Shown: positions 27,618-34,527 of the stretch, in pieces
Layout of the letters: each line of letters begins with the position of its first letter
How positions within the stretch are numbered: position 1 is the stretch's first letter
Assembly (NCBI GenBank): GCA_964426135.1
Contig: CAYRPN010000033.1
Coordinates: 1 to 49,529, forward strand
Length of the DNA stretch: 49,529 nucleotides
Direction of reading: 5' to 3'
DNA from: CAYRPN01 sp964426135
GTDB taxonomy: Bacteria > Planctomycetota > Phycisphaerae > Phycisphaerales > Phycisphaeraceae
Position numbers and translations under genes: made by a program
The notes under the pieces: model-generated
What the model was told of the DNA's origin: nothing
Database searches by the model: none
What the model saw: only the letters and a program-made list of their open reading frames with translations

Positions 27618-28838
27618 ATGCCAACCGAACGCCTCATTTCCGCCGCCGCGACTGACGAGCGCGAGGAGCAGCTCAACCTCTCGCTGCGCCCCACGCAACT
27701 GCGCGATTACGTGGGCCAGCCGCGCCTGGTTGAAAAACTCTCCATCACGCTCGCCGCGGTGAAGCAGCGCAAGGAGCCGATGGAGCATGTGCTGCTGCAC
27801 GGGCCGCCGGGGTTGGGCAAGACCACGCTCGCCCACATCATCGCCAACGAGATGGGCACGCATCTGACCGTGACCAGCGGGCCGGCGATGACCAAGCCGG
27901 GGGACCTCGTGGGCATTCTCACCAAGCTGCAGCAGGCGGATGTGCTTTTCATCGATGAGATTCATCGTCTGCCCATCGCGCTGGAGGAGTATCTGTATTC
28001 CGCGATGGAGGATTTCAAGATCGACGTGCAGATCGATTCCGGCATGCACGCCAAGACGATCACGCTGCCCTTGAAGCCGTTCACGCTGATCGGCGCGACG
28101 ACGCGCGCCGGCCTGATGAGCGGCCCGATGCGCTCGCGCTTCGGGATCACGCACAACCTGGAGTTCTACAGCGAAGCCGATCTCCTGAAGATTCTGCAAC
28201 GCAGCGCGGGGTTGCTCGGGGTGGGGGGGAGCGAGGGCCAAGGGCCAAGGGCCAAGGGCCAAGGGAAAGGGACCGAGGGACCGAGGGACGAAGGGACCAA
28301 GGGGCAGGGGAAAGGGGCCGAAGGACCAAGCGACCCAGCGACCCAGGGCAAATCCGAAATCCCAAATCCGAAATCCGAAATCCATTCCCACCCTACACCC
28401 TACACCCTACACCCTACACCCTTGCATTCCATCGCCCGCCGTTCGCGCGGCACGCCGCGCATCGCCAATCGCCTGCTCCGCCGCGTGCGCGATTTTTCGC
28501 AGGTGAAGAGCGACGGCGCGATCACCAGTGCGCTCGTCGATGAAGCGCTGAAGCTCGAAGGCGTCGATGCGCTGGGCCTCGATGAGCTCGACCGCAAGTA
28601 CATGCGCATCATCGGCGAGGTGTATGAAGGCGGGCCTGTTGGTCTCGAAGCGGTGGCCGCGACGCTGGGCGAGGACGCGGGCACGCTGGAGGACATGGTC
28701 GAGCCGTACCTGCTGCAGCTCGGTTTCCTGGCCCGCACGCGCAAGGGCCGGCAACTGACGAAGACGGGCGCGGATCACATGGGCTTGAAGTGGAAGGTGC
28801 CCAAGGATGAGAGTGGATTGTTCGGCGCGGGAGATTGA
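27618..28838 (+). CDS. ruvB: Holliday junction branch migration helicase RuvB with heptamer insertion
   Basis: RuvB is the hexameric AAA+ motor of branch migration. Seen: RPTQLRDYVGQ (24-34), Walker A HGPPGLGKTT (61-70), Walker B VLFIDEIHRL (109-118), GATTRAG (159-165), MRSRFG arginine finger (171-176), sensor-2 RRSRGTPRIANRLLRRVRD (274-292) and the DNA-binding winged helix. At 406 residues it is about 60 longer than usual. The excess is residues about 203-271, between ILQRSAGLLGV and IARRSRGTPRIA in the lid domain, where homologues have about ten residues. The insert is encoded by three heptamer arrays. The frame is open throughout. The start MPTERL is preceded by TACGTT and a 7-nt gap, possibly leaderless. 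ruvA and ruvC are not in the window. Confidence 0.95.
   Translation: MPTERLISAAATDEREEQLNLSLRPTQLRDYVGQPRLVEKLSITLAAVKQRKEPMEHVLLHGPPGLGKTTLAHIIANEMGTHLTVTSGPAMTKPGDLVGILTKLQQADVLFIDEIHRLPIALEEYLYSAMEDFKIDVQIDSGMHAKTITLPLKPFTLIGATTRAGLMSGPMRSRFGITHNLEFYSEADLLKILQRSAGLLGVGGSEGQGPRAKGQGKGTEGPRDEGTKGQGKGAEGPSDPATQGKSEIPNPKSEIHSHPTPYTLHPTPLHSIARRSRGTPRIANRLLRRVRDFSQVKSDGAITSALVDEALKLEGVDALGLDELDRKYMRIIGEVYEGGPVGLEAVAATLGEDAGTLEDMVEPYLLQLGFLARTRKGRQLTKTGADHMGLKWKVPKDESGLFGAGD
28234..28424. repeat. Three successive heptamer arrays inside ruvB
   Basis: GGGCCAA units run from about 28234 to 28265 and decay into GGGACCG/GGGACCA variants. AAATCCG-type units run about 28350-28384. ACCCTAC units run 28390-28417 plus a final ACCCTTG. 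None of these heptamers makes a stop codon in any forward frame, so the gene stays open. A gain or loss of one unit would shift the frame ahead of the sensor-2 and DNA-binding regions. Confidence 0.93.
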
Positions 28839-28846
28839 TCCGCAGC

Positions 28847-29037
28847 GAGCCGGACTCTGTGAGTCCGGTCGAATTGAATCGGCTCAATGCCGGTTCAATT
28901 CGAACTCGCGCCTTGCACGAACACTTCAGCGCGTTCTTCTCGACGGCCTTTTGTGAAGCGACCGCTTTCGGTGTCCGTCGGCCCGGACTCACAGAGTCCG
29001 GCTCTGATCAAGACATCGGACTCACAGAGTCCGGCTC
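28847..29037. repeat. F3 composite palindromic element, locus 1
   Basis: GAGCCGGACTCTGTGAGTCC (28847) is followed by a hairpin (GAATTGAATCGGC, loop TCAAT, inverse), then about 80 bp of core, and two inverted copies CGGACTCACAGAGTCCGGCT (about 28983 and 29017). The locus at 42246-42405 has the same order in mirror image. It fills the gap between the converging ruvB and phosphoesterase genes. Confidence 0.88.
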
Positions 29038-29058
29038 GCATCAAGATGGTTGTCGCGG

Positions 29059-29817
29059 CTACCGCCCCTCCAGCAACCGCATCCCCAGAAAATCGTTCAG
29101 CTCCGGCACCGTCTTTACCTTCGCGATGACCTTGTCGATGTCGTAGTCCAGCCGGACAAATTCCACGCGATCGTCATGCACGATCGCGTAGCTGGCACGC
29201 GGGTCGCGGTCGCGCGGCTGGCCCACGGAGCCGGGGTTCACGATGCATTTCTCGCTGTCGTTGAACCGGTACGCGCCGTTCTCCAGGTCCGCCGGCGGAT
29301 AGAAATCAGGCTCGTTCGTGAACACGCCCGTCACGTGCGTGTGGCCGACAAAGCACCGGCCCTCGAACTTCTCGAAAATCTGCGACATCTTCGTCGGCGC
29401 GGTGATCACGTCGTCGGGGAAAATATATTCGTTGATCGGCTTGCGCGGCGAAGCATGCACGCACAGCCCTCCCAAGGCGTAGTGGCGAATCTCCAGCGAA
29501 CCGAGAAACTCCCAACGCTTCCGCCGCAGGCTCGCGTCCTTCTCCATCTCGAACTGCCGGCGGGTCCAGAACGATGATGTCTCCGCGCTGGTGTTGAAAC
29601 TCGTCGGCTCGTAGAGCACCGCGAAGTCGTGATTGCCCATCAGCGCCCAATCACACCGCTTGATGACGAGATCGAGGCACTCGCACGGATCGGGGCCATA
29701 GCCCACGATGTCGCCGAGGCAGACGATCTGTTTCAGCCCGCGGCGATCGATGTCCGCGAGCACCACCCTCAGGGCCTCGAGGTTCGCGTGAATGTCGGAG
29801 ATGACAGCGGTGGGCAC
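29059..29817 (-). CDS. Metallophosphoesterase (YfcE/calcineurin-like)
   Basis: This 252-residue two-metal phosphoesterase has all signature blocks in order: AVISDIHANLEAL (D-x-H), CLGDIVGYGPDP (GD), LMGNHDFAV (GNHD), GLCVHASPRK (H) and FVGHTHVTGVF (GHxH). It closes with NPGSVGQPRDRDPRASYAI, typical of the YfcE-like/phosphodiesterase group. Such proteins hydrolyse phosphodiesters or 5' phosphates; the natural substrate is unknown. Translation starts at GTG (29817) with AAGGA about 9 nt upstream. It is transcribed towards ruvB. Confidence 0.9.
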   Translation of the reverse strand: MPTAVISDIHANLEALRVVLADIDRRGLKQIVCLGDIVGYGPDPCECLDLVIKRCDWALMGNHDFAVLYEPTSFNTSAETSSFWTRRQFEMEKDASLRRKRWEFLGSLEIRHYALGGLCVHASPRKPINEYIFPDDVITAPTKMSQIFEKFEGRCFVGHTHVTGVFTNEPDFYPPADLENGAYRFNDSEKCIVNPGSVGQPRDRDPRASYAIVHDDRVEFVRLDYDIDKVIAKVKTVPELNDFLGMRLLEGR

Positions 29818-29892
29818 GGGGTGGATCCTTGTTGCAGACCCGAAATCTAGCAGCGCAGCGGAGGCGGGGCAACGAGACGGAAGGGGCGGAGC

Positions 29893-29978
29893 GGGATTGG
29901 GGATTCGGGATTCGAGAATCGGGGAGGGAACAGTGCGAGGATTCGTGTGGTTAGCGGAAACGCCGAAGGCGTCTGGAC
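29893..29978. repeat. Heptamer run GGGATTC and half F2-group palindrome
   Basis: GGGATTG, GGGATTC, GGGATTC and GAGAATC are four 7-bp units at 29893-29920. GGTTAGCGGAAACGCCGAAG (from 29951) repeats the left arm of the 951-1029 element, without its partner arm. The region separates the NUDIX and phosphoesterase genes. Confidence 0.8.
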
Positions 29979-29988
29979 TCCGCGCGCT

Positions 29989-30489
29989 TCACCCCACGTT
30001 GATCCGCAGGATATCGCGCACCGTGGAATCCGCCGCGAGAATGTCCCGGCTGATGCCCTCGATCGCCGCGCGCTGTCCAGGCCAGACGAAACATCGTTCC
30101 GCGTGATCGCGCTTCACCCAGCGATGGGCGTCGTGCTCCTCATTCATCACCGGCTCTGCCCCCGCGCGCACTTCCACGGCGAAGCAGGGACTAAGCATGA
30201 TCGCATCGCGCGAGGCGAGAAAATAGCTGTTGATCTCCTCCAGTTGCCAGAGCCCAAGCAGCGCCGGCGGCGCGAAGCCGGTCTCCTCCTTCAATTCGCG
30301 CAGCGCTGTCTGCGCCGCGGTTTCGCCGGGGTTCACGTGGCCCATGATCGTCTGCCACGTGGCCGCCAGCGGGCCGGCACTGCGGCGCATCTGCAGGAAT
30401 TCGACGGCAGCACCGTGGGCGACGAAAGAAGCGGCGGCGCCACGCCGAAAGACATACACATCCACGATATCGGTGCAGACCTGTGGCAT
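29989..30489 (-). CDS. NUDIX hydrolase
   Basis: This 166-residue protein has a complete Nudix box GHVNPGETAAQTALRELKEETGF at about 50-72 (G x5 E x7 RE x2 EE x G), which binds Mg2+ and cleaves nucleoside-diphosphate-linked substrates. The N-terminus is VVDVYVFRR-like beta sheet and the C-terminus carries NEEHDAHRWVKRDHA, usual in dNTP/dATP pyrophosphohydrolases of this size. The exact substrate cannot be assigned; clean-up of modified nucleotides is likely. The start at 30489 has TACACT exactly 6 nt upstream and no Shine-Dalgarno, suggesting a leaderless message. It is divergent from the cysteine desulfurase. Confidence 0.9.
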   Translation of the reverse strand: MPQVCTDIVDVYVFRRGAAASFVAHGAAVEFLQMRRSAGPLAATWQTIMGHVNPGETAAQTALRELKEETGFAPPALLGLWQLEEINSYFLASRDAIMLSPCFAVEVRAGAEPVMNEEHDAHRWVKRDHAERCFVWPGQRAAIEGISRDILAADSTVRDILRINVG

Positions 30490-30495
30490 ACGGAA

Positions 30496-30501
30496 AGTGT
30501 A
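30496..30501 (-). promoter_or_regulatory. Putative -10, leaderless start of NUDIX gene
   Basis: On the minus strand TACACT is followed by TTCCGT and then ATG at 30489: a 6-nt gap, as at five other genes here. Confidence 0.5.
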
Positions 30502-30510
30502 GCGGCGAGA

Positions 30511-30646
30511 AGCCCATAGCCTTTAGCCTTTAGCCATCAGCCTGAACCAGATTGCGAGAACTGGCATCCCTTTCTTGGCTTGCAGCTAACGGCTAACGGC
30601 TAACGGCTAACGGCTCACGGCTCACAGCTCACGGCTAACGGCTACC
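30511..30646. repeat. Two heptamer arrays in a divergent promoter region
   Basis: AGCCCAT, AGCCTTT, AGCCTTT, AGCCATC and AGCCTGA run 30511-30545. Nine units of GGCTAAC/GGCTCAC type run 30584-30646. They lie between the NUDIX and cysteine desulfurase promoters, so changes in copy number would alter the distance between the two and the sequence just upstream of the desulfurase -10. Confidence 0.93.
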
Positions 30647-30657
30647 GAGTCGCTCCC

Positions 30658-30663
30658 TACAAT
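30658..30663 (+). promoter_or_regulatory. Putative -10, leaderless start of cysteine desulfurase
   Basis: TACAAT is followed by GTCCGC (6 nt) and then ATG at 30670, with no Shine-Dalgarno. The heptamer array ends 11 bp upstream. Confidence 0.5.
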
Positions 30664-30669
30664 GTCCGC

Positions 30670-32019
30670 ATGTCTTGGATCTACCTCGACAACAACGCCA
30701 CCACCCAACCCGCGCCGCAGGTGGTCGCTGCCGTCACCGAGGTGAATGAGCAACTCTGGGCGAATCCGTCGAGCGTGCATCGGTTCGGGCAGATGGTGCG
30801 GCAGCGCGTCGAACTGGCTCGTGGTGCCGTCGCGAAACTGATCGGCGCGAAGGATCGCGAGATTCTCTTCACCTCCGGCGGCACGGAGTCGAACAACCTG
30901 GCGCTGCGCGGCACGCTGTGGCCGCGCGGCGCAGCGGCGGGCGCGGGGAATCCGCAGACGCCCTCACCCGCCGCCGCGGACGGCGGCACCCTCTCCCGGA
31001 AGGAGAGGGGAGCAGACCGCGTCCTCATCACGACGAAGGTGGAACACGCGGCGATTCGCGAACCGGCCGCCGCGCTCGTCGAGGCGGGCGTCCAAGTCGT
31101 CTACCTGCCGATCAATCGCGACGGCTGGGTCGATCCCGCGGCACTGGCGGCGGCGCTGGAGGAGCATGTGCGTCCTGGCGCTGCCGCGCTTGTCAGCGTG
31201 CAGTGGGCGAACAATGAAACAGGCGTGATCCAGCCTGTTGCCGAGTTGGCGGCGGTGATCGCGGCGCATCGCGACGCATTGAAAGCGCGCGAGGCTGCCG
31301 CTCCTGTCCGTTCCGACACCGGCGGCAACAACAACCGCACCCGCGTGCTCTTTCATGTCGACGCCACGCAGGCCGTCGGCAAGCTGCCCGTGAATGTGAA
31401 CGATGCCTCCGCATTCAGCACCGGCGCGGCGATCGATCTCATGACTTTTTCCGCCCACAAATTTCACGGCCCCAAGGGCGTCGGCGCGCTCTACATCCGC
31501 GGCGGCGTGAAGATTCATCCGCAGAACCTCGGCGGGCCGCAGGAACGCGATCGCCGCGGCGGAACTGAGAACACCAGCGGCATCGTCGGCATGGGCGTGG
31601 CGGCGGAGCTGGCGGAGGCGTTTCTCAAGGACGCCGCCGCGGTGGCGCGGCAGCGCGAGCTGCGCGATCGGCTGGAGCGGGGCCTGTGTGAAGCGCTGTC
31701 CGATGCGGTGGTGAACTCCGCCGGCAAGCCGCGCGCCTGGAACACGACGAACCTCGGCTTCCCGCGCCTCGAAGCCGAGGCGATTCTCCTGGGCCTCAGC
31801 GAGCGCGGCCTGTGCGCCTCGGCCGGCGCGGCGTGCTCCTCCGGCTCGCTGGAGCCTTCGCCGGTGCTGCTGGCGATGGGCATTCCGCCGATCGTCGCGC
31901 ACGGCTCGGTGCGCTTCAGCCTGAGCCGATGGACCACGCATGACGAGATCGACGAAGCGATTCGCATCGTGCCGCTCGTCGTGGACAAACTGCGTCGAAC
32001 GCTGCCGGTGGGGGTATGA
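30670..32019 (+). CDS. Cysteine desulfurase (NifS/IscS family) with repeat insertion
   Basis: This PLP enzyme removes sulfur from cysteine for Fe-S clusters and thio-cofactors. Seen: YLDNNATTQP at the start, SGGTESNNLALRG (69-81), VEHAAIREP, WANNETG, HVDATQAVGK, the PLP lysine in SAHKFHGPKG (K264), RGGTENTSGIVG and the active cysteine in CASAGAACSSGS (C389). At 449 residues it is about 50-60 longer than usual. The extra lies at about 84-116 (WPRGAAAGAGNPQTPSPA...), encoded by an F1 palindrome at 30961-31010, and about 203-224 (EAAAPVRSDTGGNNNR), between the AAVIAAH helix and RVLFHVDA. All catalytic positions are intact. There is no iscU neighbour. Confidence 0.93.
   Translation: MSWIYLDNNATTQPAPQVVAAVTEVNEQLWANPSSVHRFGQMVRQRVELARGAVAKLIGAKDREILFTSGGTESNNLALRGTLWPRGAAAGAGNPQTPSPAAADGGTLSRKERGADRVLITTKVEHAAIREPAAALVEAGVQVVYLPINRDGWVDPAALAAALEEHVRPGAAALVSVQWANNETGVIQPVAELAAVIAAHRDALKAREAAAPVRSDTGGNNNRTRVLFHVDATQAVGKLPVNVNDASAFSTGAAIDLMTFSAHKFHGPKGVGALYIRGGVKIHPQNLGGPQERDRRGGTENTSGIVGMGVAAELAEAFLKDAAAVARQRELRDRLERGLCEALSDAVVNSAGKPRAWNTTNLGFPRLEAEAILLGLSERGLCASAGAACSSGSLEPSPVLLAMGIPPIVAHGSVRFSLSRWTTHDEIDEAIRIVPLVVDKLRRTLPVGV
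30961..31010. repeat. F1-type palindrome inside cysteine desulfurase
   Basis: CCCTCACC opens the copy, an inner CGCCGCCGCGGACGGCGGC hairpin follows, then ACCCTCTCCC, GGAA and GGAGAGGGG. The CCCTCACC ... CCCTCTCCC ... GAGAGGG order is the F1 arm as seen at 24042-24080, here read in frame as protein. Confidence 0.8.
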
Positions 32020-32022
32020 CAT

Positions 32023-32316
32023 TTAGCCGGCGGGCTTGCCCGCCGCGGACGCGCGCTGCTGAGCGACCGCCTAGATAACGGAGTTTGACCACCGAGAGCC
32101 GAAAGCCGTCAGCCATCAGCCATCAGCCTTTTAGCGACGGGGCTCGCCCCGCTCTTTCCGCGTGCGGCAAGTCATCGCAAACAAGTAAGAAGTCCAGGCG
32201 TCGCAACACAATAGAATGTATGCGTCGTGCGTCCTTTGCGCGACGATCGCCGGACTTCTTGTATATCGAAGATGTTCACTCGTGCGAAGAACGGGGCAAG
32301 CCCCGTCGCTAAACGG
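32023..32316. repeat. F2 palindromes with adjoining heptamers
   Basis: TTTAGCCGGCGGGCTTGCCC lies at 32023. Heptamers AGAGCCG, AAAGCCG, TCAGCCA, TCAGCCA and TCAGCCT (32095-32129) run straight into TTTAGCGACGGGGCTCGCCC (32130). An inverted F2 copy, CGGGGCAAGCCCCGTCGCTA, begins at 32292. The last two bracket about 190 bp without a convincing gene. A TAGAAT near 32211 could be a promoter. Confidence 0.88.
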
Positions 32317-32383
32317 TCGGAGGCTGCTGGCTGCTGTCTCGGTGCTCTCGGTGTGCTGTGTTCAAACTCCGTCGGAGATCACC

Positions 32384-32788
32384 ATGAACGCATCGTTCCG
32401 TACGCTGGTCTGTCTGGTCGCTGCCGTCCTGGTGACAGGCTGCGCCGAGCCGCCGACGCGCGGCATTCCCGTGCCGCAGAAGGGCGCGTATCCATCGCTC
32501 AGCTACACCGATGCGGAAATCGCCGCGATGAAGCAGACGCTGGGCACGATTCGCTACCCGCAGGCGGAAGGTTTCACCCTGCACGCGCTGGGGCTGCGCG
32601 GCATCGCGGTTTCATCGCAGCTCATCGACGATTACAAGCCCAATGCTCAGAAACTCGTGGCCTCCGTTCGCAGGACGTATCCACTGAACGGGCGCGATGA
32701 ACTGCTGGTGGTGGAGAATCATTTCGCGGACGCGCAGGGGCTGCGCAAGGAAGAGCGAGAAGCATTGATTCGACCGGTGAAACGATGA
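32384..32788 (+). CDS. Small predicted lipoprotein
   Basis: This 134-residue protein has a signal peptide (MNASFRTLVCLVAAVLVTGC) ending in a lipobox with Cys at 20. The mature domain is small and alpha/beta (YPSLSYTDAEIAAMKQTLGTIRYPQAEGFTLHALGLRGIAVSSQ, then YPLNGRDELLVVENHFADAQGLRKEE). No known family is recognised. It is likely membrane-anchored in the periplasm. The start was chosen at the signal peptide (GGAG just upstream); an upstream in-frame extension from 32216 runs through an F2 palindrome and is not credible. Confidence 0.65.
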   Translation: MNASFRTLVCLVAAVLVTGCAEPPTRGIPVPQKGAYPSLSYTDAEIAAMKQTLGTIRYPQAEGFTLHALGLRGIAVSSQLIDDYKPNAQKLVASVRRTYPLNGRDELLVVENHFADAQGLRKEEREALIRPVKR

Positions 32789-32872
32789 CGGCACGAAGGG
32801 CTGAATGGAAGAGCGGCTCACGAAATGGCCGGAGCGGTGCGAAATGCGGGCGCGAAGAGATCGCTTCGGTGA

Positions 32873-32932
32873 TAGCCGCAGCGTCTACGCTGCGCGCTCC
32901 TGACCCGACGCGCGGCGAGGACGCCGCGGCTA
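32873..32932. repeat. F8 paired palindrome (TAGCCGC type)
   Basis: TAGCCGCAGCGTCTACGCTG (32873) and its inverted, diverged partner ending GACGCCGCGGCTA (about 32909-32932) enclose a 12-bp spacer. It lies between the converging lipoprotein and lectin-domain genes. Confidence 0.75.
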
Positions 32933-32948
32933 CAAATAAGTCATCCAT

Positions 32949-34376
32949 TCATTTCATCTTCCATTGCGCAACGAAGAAGAACGATTCATTCGGCGGCGAG
33001 TCATTCCAAGTGCCGCCGCGCTGGTAGCCCCACATGACCATGTAATGCTCCTGGCCGCCACCGTTGTCCGGCTGCCCCTTGAGCCAGTTTTTGTATCGCA
33101 CGGCTGTTCCGTCCTGCCAGCGCCAGTTGCTTTCTTTGTCTTTGTCCGAACCGCCGAGCCAGAGGCGGATGCCCTCCGTTTTCGGATACCTTTGGCGCGC
33201 CATCTTCCAAATGAACTCATTCTCCGCCGCGCTATCGATTGACACGAGCGTGCCATTCCGATCCTCGCACCATTTCGCAGCCTCCGGCCAGTCCACGTTC
33301 TTCTCCACGATCAGCAACCACTTGTCGCCGTAGCGCACCAGTCGCTCGCGTTCCTGTTCCGTCAGCTTCGCATATCCCGCCGGCAGACCAGCGGTTTTGT
33401 AGGCTTCGAGCGTGGCCTGCTGCGCCGCGGTCTTGCGCAGGCCGGTGAGTTCCTGCGCCGCCTGGTCGTACCAGAAGATCGCCCGCCGCGCCATGCCGTG
33501 CCTGAACACCAATGCCTTCTCCGCTTTCGCCGAAGCGAGCCATGCATCCCCGGCGGCGGCCCAATCTGCAGGCTGGCGGTTCTGCTTCAATTCGATCTCG
33601 GCGGCGGATCGCGTCGAGGCGTCCGATGATTTCGCCAGCAAGGGCAGCCCCTTGTCGAAACTCTTCTTGATGAAGCAGTGGTACCGGCCCACGAACGCGA
33701 GCGCCTCCTGACTGGCCGGATCCTCCAGCAGTTTCGTCTGCATCACGTCGGCCTTTTTGAAGAGCGCGATGATTTCCTTCTGCTCGCCGATCTGCCCGCG
33801 CAGCATGCCCGAACGCGCCGGGTCGCCGACTCGCCGCAAGGCGTTTTCGGCGTGGCCGACGAGCTTGGTGGCCAGCGCCAGGTCTTCTTTCAACAGCGCG
33901 TCGTCGACCAGGCCTGCCGCGACTTCCACCATCGCCGCCGCCGAGTCAGGCGTCAGCACGCCGATCAGCTTCGACAGGCCATCCACGAGTTCCAGGCGAA
34001 GGGCGAGCGGATCGGCCTCGTAATGTTCCTCGATCGCGGCGATCGCCATCACCGCGGTTTCGACATCACCCGCCTCAATAGACACATCGCGGGCCTCCAA
34101 CAACATCGCATAGCGCGAGACTGGATCGTTCGCCAGCGTCTGCGCATCCTCGAGCAGTTTTTTCGTCAGGGCTTTTCGCCCGGCGAGCGTCTTGTTCGCG
34201 TACAGCGACTTGAACACCGAGCGCACGTCCACGATGGCCTTGCCGAGCGCGTCGGCGGCGGGAGGCTTGGCGCGGGCGGGCGGATCGCTGTCCTGCGCCG
34301 CCGCGCTGGTGATGAAAATCGCGCCGGCGAGAACGGCCGACGACATGAGAATCCAAAGACGTTGAATGCCTCGCAT
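32949..34376 (-). CDS. Exported protein with helical repeats and C-terminal C-type lectin-like domain
   Basis: This 475-residue protein has a signal peptide (MRGIQRLWILMSSAVLAGA, cleavage near SAAA). A long alpha-helical region follows (about 40-330: DALGKAIVDVRSVFKSLYANKTL, LAGRKALTKKLLEDAQTLANDP), TPR-like in spacing and shared with planctomycetal sensor-type proteins. A C-type lectin-like domain ends it (about 340-475): WPEAAKWCEDRNGTLVSIDSAAENEFIW, then IRLWLGGSDKDKESNWRWQDGTAVRYKNWLKGQPDN, with the WxGGSD and NWxxGQPDN signature. Likely periplasmic or surface glycan binding. The start was set at MRGIQR; an upstream in-frame ATG lacks a signal. Confidence 0.8.
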   Translation of the reverse strand: MRGIQRLWILMSSAVLAGAIFITSAAAQDSDPPARAKPPAADALGKAIVDVRSVFKSLYANKTLAGRKALTKKLLEDAQTLANDPVSRYAMLLEARDVSIEAGDVETAVMAIAAIEEHYEADPLALRLELVDGLSKLIGVLTPDSAAAMVEVAAGLVDDALLKEDLALATKLVGHAENALRRVGDPARSGMLRGQIGEQKEIIALFKKADVMQTKLLEDPASQEALAFVGRYHCFIKKSFDKGLPLLAKSSDASTRSAAEIELKQNRQPADWAAAGDAWLASAKAEKALVFRHGMARRAIFWYDQAAQELTGLRKTAAQQATLEAYKTAGLPAGYAKLTEQERERLVRYGDKWLLIVEKNVDWPEAAKWCEDRNGTLVSIDSAAENEFIWKMARQRYPKTEGIRLWLGGSDKDKESNWRWQDGTAVRYKNWLKGQPDNGGGQEHYMVMWGYQRGGTWNDSPPNESFFFVAQWKMK

Positions 34377-34527
34377 AGCAGCCCAATCGGAAAGCAAGTT
34401 GTCGGCGTCCGTTGCGAATGAAAGGACGGCATCCTGGCTGTCCACCGGCACGATAGTACCACGCGAGACGGGGCCATCGGGATGCTGCGGCAGCTGATCC
34501 CACGTTGAGCGCCTGCGGCTCGGCGCG

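Noticed and set aside
27618..28838. ruvB as a frameshifted pseudogene
   Set aside because: The reading frame is open across all repeats and every catalytic motif is present.
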